Below, one piece after another: positions 42,445-49,063 of a stretch of 64,000 nucleotides of DNA. The notes under the pieces were generated by a model. It was not told the origin of the DNA. It ran no database searches and was given only the letters and a program-made list of their open reading frames with translations. Position numbers and translations under genes: made by a program. The stretch is from Turneriella parva DSM 21527 (GTDB taxonomy: Bacteria > Spirochaetota > Leptospiria > Turneriellales > Turneriellaceae). The DNA lies in assembly GCF_000266885.1 (NCBI RefSeq), contig NC_018020.1, forward strand, positions 744,001 through 808,000, given 5' to 3'. Within the stretch, counting starts at the first letter, position 1. Each line of letters opens with the position of its first letter.

Positions 42445-43418
42445 TTGACTTACATCACCATTTCGACGGAGCATTCGAAACCGAAACCCTCTATAAAGAA
42501 GCGAAGCGCCGCAATCTGGCGCAGGGCAAGCTGTCAGCAGAAGAATTCGCTGCGAGATGCCAGGTACCGCAAGACTGCAATACTCTCACCGATTTTCTTG
42601 CAGTTTTCAATTTCTTCTACGATATTGCGCAAGATCTGAATTTTTTGCGCGATCAGGCACAGAAACTGCCGGCGCGCATGGCAGCAGGCGGCGTGCTCTA
42701 CCTTGAAACCCGGTTCGGTCCGCACCTTTTTACGGGCGACGCGTACAGTGCGGAGCAGGTTACCCAGGCAGTCGTCGAGGGCATCGCCGCAGGCAAAGGC
42801 GCACCCGTGAGGGTCATATTGTGTGCTCTCAGAAACGCCCCGATTCAGCACGTTCAAGAACTCGTTGACCTTTATCAGAAGTTTCATGCGCACGGTGTGT
42901 GCGGCATCGACCTTGCGGGTGACGAATCGAAATATGCCTGCCGGGAATATGCGCCGGTTTTTGACAGAGCACACCAGCTGGGCATACCCATAACTATCCA
43001 CGCAGGCGAAGCTGCCGGGCCACAATCTGTTTACGACGCAATCGACCTGTTTCATGCGCGGCGTATCGGCCACGGCATTCGCTCGATAGAAGACGAACGG
43101 CTCATGCGGCGCCTCGCCGACGAAAAGATTGGTCTTGAGGTTTGCCTTACGAGCAACCTGCAGACGGGCAACGCCGCGAGCTACGCTGCGCACCCTTTCA
43201 TGAAGCTCAGGGCAGCCGGCCTTAAGGTGACGTTGAATACCGACGACCCTTCGGTATCGGGCATCGACCTGAACCACGAGTGGGCCGTCGCATTAAGAGA
43301 ATACAATCTTTCGGTGGCCGACCAGAGAGAATTGCTGCTAAACTCGATCGACCAGGCGTTTTGCGACGCCACCCTGAAGGCGACCCTCAGAGAGCAAGTC
43401 GCGGCCCGGCTCAGCTGA
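42441..43418 (+). CDS. add: Adenosine deaminase
   Basis: A 325-residue metal-dependent deaminase that turns adenosine into inosine. Zinc ligands and catalytic residues are in HHHFDG (His5, His7), TIHAGEA, RIGHGIR and TLNTDDPSVSG; the length is near the family norm. It could also act on adenine or a related compound, since these share the fold. The region before it carries a duplicate of its first nine codons within a leader ORF, which overlaps its ATG. The coiled-coil gene follows after 42 bases. Confidence 0.92.
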   Translation: MIDLHHHFDGAFETETLYKEAKRRNLAQGKLSAEEFAARCQVPQDCNTLTDFLAVFNFFYDIAQDLNFLRDQAQKLPARMAAGGVLYLETRFGPHLFTGDAYSAEQVTQAVVEGIAAGKGAPVRVILCALRNAPIQHVQELVDLYQKFHAHGVCGIDLAGDESKYACREYAPVFDRAHQLGIPITIHAGEAAGPQSVYDAIDLFHARRIGHGIRSIEDERLMRRLADEKIGLEVCLTSNLQTGNAASYAAHPFMKLRAAGLKVTLNTDDPSVSGIDLNHEWAVALREYNLSVADQRELLLNSIDQAFCDATLKATLREQVAARLS

Positions 43419-43460
43419 CGAAAGTATTGACACGTTGAATATACCGTGTTACCCATACGC

Positions 43461-44018
43461 ATGGACGTCAAGCGAAGCGACATGCTGAAATGGGCCCAGA
43501 GTGCCCAGCTCAATGCAGGCAGCGAAGATTCTAAAGCCCTCGACAAACCCGTTGACGGCGTTAAAGTCGAAAACCGCTCGCAGGTCAGCCTCGACACCAT
43601 GCGCAGCAAGGTCTTAAGCCTGCAGCAAGAGATTCGCGACCTGCAGACAGGTATTTCGATGCGCCAGATTCAGATCGGTTTTCTGAATCAGGTTAACGAA
43701 GGTTCTAGCTGGCAGAAAGAGCTGAAGCGCTTCATGAACGAGCAGTTTCCGAAGACGAGTATCGACCTGCGCGAAGGGCAAAATATGGATGAATTTCGCA
43801 GCGAAGCGGCGCAGATTGTGTCGAATCTGCGCAACAACCTCATCAAGAAAGAAATTCAGATTCAGAATATTCTCTCTGCCGGCATGTTTGAGCCCGCATC
43901 GGCTGACACAGAGCGTGATGTTGCCATCGACAATTCTAAAATCATGAAAGATTTTAGCGAAACGAAAGATATTTTCTCGAAACTGCGCCCAGAAGCCATA
44001 CAGAGTCTGGTAAACTAG
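43461..44018 (+). CDS. Coiled-coil protein upstream of a FlhB-like gene
   Basis: A 185-residue cytoplasmic protein with a disordered start and a central coiled coil (MRSKVLSLQQEIRDLQTGIS, about 50-75), then further helices (EIQIQNILSAGMF). No family recognised. Start at ATG 43461, with a GTG five codons upstream as alternative. It directly precedes the FlhB C-terminal-like gene, so a flagellar secretion role is possible; this is only from position. Confidence 0.6.
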   Translation: MDVKRSDMLKWAQSAQLNAGSEDSKALDKPVDGVKVENRSQVSLDTMRSKVLSLQQEIRDLQTGISMRQIQIGFLNQVNEGSSWQKELKRFMNEQFPKTSIDLREGQNMDEFRSEAAQIVSNLRNNLIKKEIQIQNILSAGMFEPASADTERDVAIDNSKIMKDFSETKDIFSKLRPEAIQSLVN

Positions 44019-44054
44019 ACGATCGAAATCCACACGAAAGACAAGCTGCGCGAA

Positions 44055-44312
44055 GTGCTCAGGGCCTGCGCGCTCGAGTTTAACGGTGCCGAAGCCCCGG
44101 TTGTACGCTGGTACGCAGAAGGCGACGCGGCCCGGCATCTGATCGAGGTGGCAAAACAGCGGGGCGTCAAGATTGAAACCGACCAAGAAGAATCGCTGTT
44201 GTTGACTCTAAAATCGGTCAAAGTCAATAGTGCGATACCCAAAGACATTTATCTTGCAGTTGCCCGAATTTATGCGTATCTTATCGCGGAGTGCGAAAAG
44301 CCACGAAAGTAG
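44055..44312 (+). CDS. FlhB C-terminal-domain-like protein (FhlB type)
   Basis: An 85-residue protein matching the cytoplasmic C-terminal domain of the flagellar export switch FlhB (EscU/YscU family): ALEFNGAEAPVVRWYAEGDA, a helix, and IPKDIYLAVARIYAYLI. It lacks the membrane part and the N-P-T-H self-cleavage site, as in the FhlB proteins some bacteria carry beside FlhB. These can partly replace the FlhB C-terminal fragment in hook-to-filament switching. Start is a GTG at 44055, 36 bases after the coiled-coil gene. Confidence 0.8.
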   Translation: MLRACALEFNGAEAPVVRWYAEGDAARHLIEVAKQRGVKIETDQEESLLLTLKSVKVNSAIPKDIYLAVARIYAYLIAECEKPRK

Positions 44313-44424
44313 CCTTTTTTTGCGGACTCTTTACCCTTGGCCGATAAGCTAAGAGAGAACGCGTACGGGCGCCAGATTTTACTATTATGCTTGAAATTGC
44401 AGTGGCACATACCGAAACTTATAT

Positions 44425-45621
44425 ATGACCCGCTATCAGGTCAAACTTTTGCGCCCGGGCGTGTCTTTCACGAAACCGGTTTATATCGACCCGACGAACA
44501 TGCTCGCCGCGGCGAACGTTATCGTTACGCAGAGTGACCTCGATCGCCTCAACAAGTGGAAAATCGAAGAGGTCTTGTCGGCGGGTGAACCCGTCTATGC
44601 CTCGAAGAAAGACGAAGCCGAGTTTATGGACGGGCAGCAGAAACTCGACATCAAGAATCTGAAAAAAGACCTGAAGAACCTGATCAAGCTCAAACCTTCG
44701 TTCAACAACCTCGCGGCTTCAACCGAGATTGTGCTCAAAAACTTTTACGAGCGCATCAACAGCAACAATAACCCGCAGTCTAATGAAGTGCGCAGCAAGG
44801 CTGAAGAAATTACCAATCTGGTTACCGATAATCCGCTGATTGTCATTTTTGTCGCAGAGTACATCGTCGACCCAAACGTCTACAAGCACGTTATTGGTTG
44901 CGCCATGTACGCGGCGCGGCTCGGGCTCGCGCTTGATTTTTCGCGGCCGAAGATAGTCGAAATGCTTTTTGCCATATTACTCATGGATGTCGGTATGCTC
45001 AAGGTACCGCAGACGATTCTTGACAAAGCTGAAAAGCTGAACGAGACCGAATTGCAGATTATACACGCGCATCCCGTGCATGGCTACCAGATGCTGACGC
45101 AGATTGCAAAAATTAAGAACACGATTGCGTCAGTCGCGCTGCAACACCAGGAACATTACGACGGGTCGGGTTACCCGCGAAAAATCAAGGGCGCAGAAAT
45201 GTCAGAGTACACGCGCGTCGCTTCGATCATTGACTCGTTCAGCGCCATTATCTCGCGCAAGCCCTATCGCAAAAACCGTCTGCCTTACGACGCGATGAAA
45301 GAACTTCTGACGCTTGGCATCTATCGCTACGACCCTGTCTACCTGAAGACATTTCTTGACTCGCATGCAATTTACCCGCTGGGTTCAATCGTCGAGCTCT
45401 CTGACGGTTCTACGGGTATGGTCGTTTACGCTGTAAAAGGCAAGCCAATGCGCCCCGTCGTCTGGATTCTGCGTGACGCCAAGAACAACCGCCCGACGAA
45501 AGTGGAGTTTGCGCACCTGCTCTATGCGGCAGACAAATTCATTTCAAAAGCTAAATATCCCGAAGATGCCGATCTGAATCTCGACATGGAATACGAGCAG
45601 CTGATGAAGCAGCTCGTCTGA
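44425..45621 (+). CDS. HD-GYP-like protein with degenerate metal site
   Basis: A 398-residue protein. The C-terminal two-thirds is an HD-GYP domain, normally a cyclic-di-GMP phosphodiesterase. The GYP part is clear (HQEHYDGSGYPRKIKG), as is HAHPVHGYQML. But the HD pair reads LLMDVGMLKVP, with Met in place of the His, and the H-H before the GYP part reads QH. Metal binding and catalysis are therefore doubtful, and it may act as a binding protein. The first 130 residues are typical of the N-terminal region of this family. Convergent with clpP, with only 3 bases between. Confidence 0.85.
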   Translation: MTRYQVKLLRPGVSFTKPVYIDPTNMLAAANVIVTQSDLDRLNKWKIEEVLSAGEPVYASKKDEAEFMDGQQKLDIKNLKKDLKNLIKLKPSFNNLAASTEIVLKNFYERINSNNNPQSNEVRSKAEEITNLVTDNPLIVIFVAEYIVDPNVYKHVIGCAMYAARLGLALDFSRPKIVEMLFAILLMDVGMLKVPQTILDKAEKLNETELQIIHAHPVHGYQMLTQIAKIKNTIASVALQHQEHYDGSGYPRKIKGAEMSEYTRVASIIDSFSAIISRKPYRKNRLPYDAMKELLTLGIYRYDPVYLKTFLDSHAIYPLGSIVELSDGSTGMVVYAVKGKPMRPVVWILRDAKNNRPTKVEFAHLLYAADKFISKAKYPEDADLNLDMEYEQLMKQLV

Positions 45622-45624
45622 GAA

Positions 45625-46311
45625 TTACTTTCCCTTCTTAGGTTTGGTTTCTTTCGCGGCTTTTTCAGCCTTCGATTTCACCATACCGAGTTCGCTGAAA
45701 TTCGTCAGCACCTTGTCGGCGAGGCCGTATTCGACTGCACCTTTGCCGTCGAGATAGTAGTCGCGGTCGGTGTCTTTTTCAATACGTGACAGCGGCTGCC
45801 CGGTGGTCTCTGCCAGAATGCGATTGAGTTCTGCCCGGGTCTTCTTGATTTCTTCGGCGTGAATCTTGATGTCGATTGCGGGTGCGATAATCTGCCCGCT
45901 GATGAGCGGCTGGTGTATCATGACCTTCGCATGCTCGAATGCGTAACGATGGCCTTTTTCGCCTGCGGTGAGAAGAATAGCCCCCATCGAAGCTGCCATG
46001 CCCATGGTGATGGTATAAACCGGTGATGAGATCATGTTCATGACATCGTAAATTGCCATGCCCGAAGAAATCACTCCGCCTGGTGAATTGATGAAGAAAT
46101 AAATTGGCTTACCTGGGTCGGTCGCCTCGAGAAACATCATGCGCTCGACGAGCATTTCAGCCGTTTTGTCAGTGACTGCCCCCCAGAGAAAAATCTGGCG
46201 CTTTTCAAGAAAACCTTCTGCCAAGCGCTCGCGCAGCGGCGCCGGGCGGTCTTCTTTTTTATTTTCGCCTTCTTCTTCGTCGAAGCGGATTTCAAACGGG
46301 TTGAGCTGCAT
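45625..46311 (-). CDS. clpP: ATP-dependent Clp protease proteolytic subunit
   Basis: A 228-residue ClpP with the Ser-His-Asp triad Ser108 (MGMAASMGA), His133 (VMIHQP) and Asp180 (EKDTDRD). It forms the barrel-shaped protease that works with ClpX/ClpA-type unfoldases. Compared with typical ClpP, it has an acidic/basic 25-residue start (DEEEGENKKEDRPA) and a Lys-rich tail. No clpX or tig gene is next to it, so it may be a second, stand-alone copy. It lies 21 bases after the acetyltransferase gene. Confidence 0.93.
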   Translation of the reverse strand: MQLNPFEIRFDEEEGENKKEDRPAPLRERLAEGFLEKRQIFLWGAVTDKTAEMLVERMMFLEATDPGKPIYFFINSPGGVISSGMAIYDVMNMISSPVYTITMGMAASMGAILLTAGEKGHRYAFEHAKVMIHQPLISGQIIAPAIDIKIHAEEIKKTRAELNRILAETTGQPLSRIEKDTDRDYYLDGKGAVEYGLADKVLTNFSELGMVKSKAEKAAKETKPKKGK

Positions 46312-46332
46312 ACCTGCAATATACGATTTGCG

Positions 46333-46776
46333 TCACAGGACGGACAGAAATTTCTGCATCAGTATCGCATCGTCACCGTTGGCGTAATAGCGTTTGCGCC
46401 GCGCAAATTCGCTAAAACCGGCCTTTGCATAAAATCGAACGGCAGAGATATTTTGGGCTGCTACTTCGATGAGGCACCGCCCGCCCGAAATCTGCGACTC
46501 CGTTAAACGCAGAAGCTCGTTTGCGAGCCCGCGACGCCTGTGTGCAGTGAGCACACCAATTTTGTGGATCTCGTAATCATCGCCAGCCCGGGCAGCTGAA
46601 CAAAACCCAACGGCAGAGCCATCGGTTATGGCAAGATAAATGGTCACGGCGTCTGATTGAATTTCAGATTGCCACTGTTCGTCTGAATACGCTGAAGAAC
46701 CGAAAATTTGCGCATCGAGCCAAGCAATGACCGGTAGATCGCCGCGGGTGGCGACCCTTATCTCTGCGCCGATCAA
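46333..46776 (-). CDS. GNAT-family N-acetyltransferase (RimI-like)
   Basis: A 147-residue GNAT protein. The acetyl-CoA loop reads IGVLTAHRRRGLANELL (Q/R-x-x-G-x-G/A), followed by EVAAQNISAVRFYAKAGF, the usual end of RimI-type enzymes. RimI acetylates ribosomal protein S18; the substrate here is not certain. A TTG start at 46776 overlaps the TGA of the small exported-protein gene and fits the family's N-terminus (AEIRVATRGDL). Confidence 0.85.
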   Translation of the reverse strand: MIGAEIRVATRGDLPVIAWLDAQIFGSSAYSDEQWQSEIQSDAVTIYLAITDGSAVGFCSAARAGDDYEIHKIGVLTAHRRRGLANELLRLTESQISGGRCLIEVAAQNISAVRFYAKAGFSEFARRKRYYANGDDAILMQKFLSVL

Positions 46777-47051
46777 TAGTTTGAGAACAGCGCGTCGACG
46801 ATCACCTTCTGCTCTTTGAGGCTCATGTCGCCGCAACGGCGCATGATGCGTATCGCATCGATCTTGCGGCCGCGTTTTGCGAGGGCTGCTATGTCTTTTT
46901 TTTCTTGCGGTGTTAGGTCGAGCCCTGAGAGTGTTGGCCGCTCATTGTTGTAGGCCGGTGTCTTGCACGGTTGTTTTTCAGGGACTGCAGGTTCTTGCGC
47001 TGCCAGGGCGACCGTCAACAGAACGAAAGCGAATAGGCTGCTCGGTTTCAT
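46773..47051 (-). CDS. Small exported protein with L7/L12-C-like helix pair
   Basis: A 92-residue protein with a signal peptide (MKPSSLFAFVLLTVALAAQ). The end GRKIDAIRIMRRCGDMSLKE resembles the K-I-x-A-I-K-x-x-R-x-x-x-x-L-x-L-K-E-A stretch in the C-terminal domain of ribosomal protein L7/L12, which also appears in unrelated proteins. It overlaps its neighbours on both sides (ATGA at the start, TTGA at the end), forming a tight three-gene unit. Function unknown. Confidence 0.6.
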   Translation of the reverse strand: MKPSSLFAFVLLTVALAAQEPAVPEKQPCKTPAYNNERPTLSGLDLTPQEKKDIAALAKRGRKIDAIRIMRRCGDMSLKEQKVIVDALFSNY

Positions 47052-47431
47052 ACAAACTTTCTGATTATAAAGTTCGTGAATTGCAGCGCAGCGGCACTCA
47101 CCATCAGCGTGCGCGCAGATTTAATCGTGAGACGATCGGTGAGCTTATCGGCCACCCAGAAAATGATGACGTTAAAGATGAAACTGACGAGCAGGCTAAA
47201 GAGCCCGAGCGAAATGAAGTTGAGTAGCTTTTTCACAATGACTAAGGTCGCAATATTGAGCACAGTCGCCGTACCGCCGAGCAAGAACCCGACAACCACA
47301 TTCACCCCGACAAGAATCAGCGCCGCCACGGGAATCGCCCCGGCTTCGATATGAAAATCAGGCATCGCCTTATTGAGCGCGTAGAGCAGGAGGCAGAAAA
47401 CCCCGAACATGACAATCAGTTGAATAAGCAT
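47048..47431 (-). CDS. Phage holin 4-like small membrane protein
   Basis: A 127-residue membrane protein with four hydrophobic segments (LIQLIVMFGVFCLLLYAL, VAALILVGVNVVVGFLLGG, LGLFSLLVSFIFNVIIFWVA), as in the holin superfamily IV (PF04020-type) proteins common in bacterial chromosomes. The name reflects family only; no lysis gene or phage is nearby. First gene of the unit leading to clpP. Confidence 0.75.
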   Translation of the reverse strand: MLIQLIVMFGVFCLLLYALNKAMPDFHIEAGAIPVAALILVGVNVVVGFLLGGTATVLNIATLVIVKKLLNFISLGLFSLLVSFIFNVIIFWVADKLTDRLTIKSARTLMVSAAALQFTNFIIRKFV

Positions 47432-47503
47432 GCGCTAAGGCCATTGCCCCCAATGCTATGGCAATCGATTTTAGCACCCGCCTGGTCACCAAGCCCCTCG
47501 ATG

Positions 47504-48541
47504 TTAAAAAAGCGGAGTAAACCCGTGGTCGGTCTTGCTCGTCAGAATCTCGAATGCCGCGCGGTTGCGGGTGCTGAGCTTCGCCGTCAGCCCGATGCGG
47601 CTTTTTTCGGTTAAAGAGACCTCGCAAGCTGCGACTTTTGTGTTGAGACAGGTTTTGACATCACCCGGCGGGTTGTAATAGTTGAGCGCGACAAAGTCTT
47701 GCCTGTCGGCATAAATGCGCCCTTCGATTTTGAGATCCGCATTTTCGCCCGAAAAAGACCAGTCAAAGTAATCCACATTCGCTTTATTGCGAATTGCCTG
47801 CCAGTAGGTATTGAGCACATAATCGTTGCCCTTGTGGCGCAGGGTAATCGGTGTAAGATAAGGTGTCATGAGGGGCCCGAACTTGAGCTTCGCAGAGGCT
47901 ACCTCAAGAAATGAATCGGGTTCGCCGTCGAAACCTGCAACCTGACCCCAGGCATATTCATCGGTATGCCGCGAGCCCCAGTTATGGTTTTGGCTGCCCT
48001 GCCACGCATCGATCGCATGCTTCTTGCCATTCACGACAAAGGTGCCGCTAAAGGTCACGAATGGCTGCGCGATCAAGAGCTTTGCCCGCGGCAGCGGTGC
48101 ATCGTAAGAAGCGAGCGGCATCGGAAAAATCGGCTGGTTGTTCTTCGCGCCTTTGATCTGTTCGATAGAAAGATTCCACTCGATCTTGTTTTCACCGCGA
48201 TTTTGCGCTGAACCTTTGAGCGAAGTGGAGTTCAGCGTCGCGCCGTCGAAATCCAAATCGAAATTGGTGTTTGAGTAGCGCGCGCCGGCCAGGGGAAACT
48301 CAGATTTCGCCGCCACCGGCGCTTTGCCCTTTTCAAACCAGATTGCCCAAAGCTCGCCCATGGGCTCTTTTATGCCGGCCCCCTTATCGTTCTGGTAGAT
48401 CGTATAGCGTATCCAAAAAGCGGTGCCGCTTGCAGTGTCGTTCGCGCGCATAAAATAACTTTCATAATGGCCGCCGCTCTGCGCGCCGCGAAACCGGGTG
48501 AAGTTCGCCGTCGCCCTTGCTTTTTCGAGTTGTACCTGCAT
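47504..48541 (-). CDS. AttH/CrtC-like lipocalin-type protein
   Basis: A 345-residue protein with the beta-rich pattern of the CrtC/AttH/tocopherol-cyclase-like superfamily. Clues are the early SGGHYESYFMRAN, the central WQGSQNHNWGSRHTDEYAWG and the late FDWSFSGENADLKIEGRIYA. Members hydrate carotenoids or cyclise tocopherols, but many have no known job. No signal peptide is seen. Downstream of the 127-residue gene and separated from it by an inverted repeat. Confidence 0.7.
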   Translation of the reverse strand: MQVQLEKARATANFTRFRGAQSGGHYESYFMRANDTASGTAFWIRYTIYQNDKGAGIKEPMGELWAIWFEKGKAPVAAKSEFPLAGARYSNTNFDLDFDGATLNSTSLKGSAQNRGENKIEWNLSIEQIKGAKNNQPIFPMPLASYDAPLPRAKLLIAQPFVTFSGTFVVNGKKHAIDAWQGSQNHNWGSRHTDEYAWGQVAGFDGEPDSFLEVASAKLKFGPLMTPYLTPITLRHKGNDYVLNTYWQAIRNKANVDYFDWSFSGENADLKIEGRIYADRQDFVALNYYNPPGDVKTCLNTKVAACEVSLTEKSRIGLTAKLSTRNRAAFEILTSKTDHGFTPLF

Positions 48542-48582
48542 GCGCTCATTGTCTGACCGAGCGACAGCCCGTCCATTATTTT

Positions 48583-48598
48583 ATGACACCTGTGTCAT
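48583..48598. repeat. Inverted repeat between two minus-strand genes
   Basis: ATGACAC-CT-GTGTCAT, 7-bp arms with a 2-base centre, between the end of the 127-residue gene and the start of the CrtC-like gene. It could be an operator for the latter or a weak terminator for the former. Confidence 0.4.
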
Positions 48599-48601
48599 TA
48601 T

Positions 48602-48985
48602 TTACGGATGCGGTGACGGGGTTTCCCTGAGCGCGGGTAAAAAGCCCTGCGTGAACGCAAAATAGAGGATTTCTTCGAGCTGCCAGGTAAGGCTGAGCCC
48701 CCGCTGTTGCAGCCTTTTCATGCCGCGCAGCGTTTTGATTGTCAGCGTTGCGCGGGTACCCTGCAGCTTCTCACCCCGCGGCCGCTGCACGCCCGACCGG
48801 GCAAGCCGGTGCCCGTGCGGACTCGTGTAATAAACGGGTTCAACCGCAAAATTGCGGTAGCGCTCGTTCTGCACCTTGTCAAAAAATCGGTCTGCGATAA
48901 ATTCAAGCGAACGCACGCTGGGTAAATGCGCGAGCGCCCGGCGCGCGGGCGCAGACAGTGCAAAGGTCATTTCAATCGTTGCCAT
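48602..48985 (-). CDS. Small basic protein, unknown function
   Basis: A 127-residue basic cytoplasmic protein (MATIEMTFALSAPARRALAH). A strong GAGGAG ribosome-binding site precedes the ATG, so it is very likely real. It has two predicted helices at the N-terminus and a basic middle (LARSGVQRPRGEKLQGTRAT). No motif recognised; nucleic-acid binding is possible from the charge. It lies 78 bases from the MSEP-CTERM gene. Confidence 0.6.
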   Translation of the reverse strand: MATIEMTFALSAPARRALAHLPSVRSLEFIADRFFDKVQNERYRNFAVEPVYYTSPHGHRLARSGVQRPRGEKLQGTRATLTIKTLRGMKRLQQRGLSLTWQLEEILYFAFTQGFLPALRETPSPHP

Positions 48986-49063
48986 GGTATCTCCTCAAAG
49001 GGTGGCCCCTTAATGATTAAATACCCAAAAACGCCGATTTTTTCTCACGCCACAGAAAAAAAG

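Noticed and set aside
42534-43277. A 247-codon minus-strand frame opposite adenosine deaminase
   Set aside because: The deaminase motifs on the plus strand are complete; the frame is a shadow.
47048-47431. Holin-like gene as a sign of a prophage
   Set aside because: Proteins of this family are common chromosomal genes, and no other phage gene is present.
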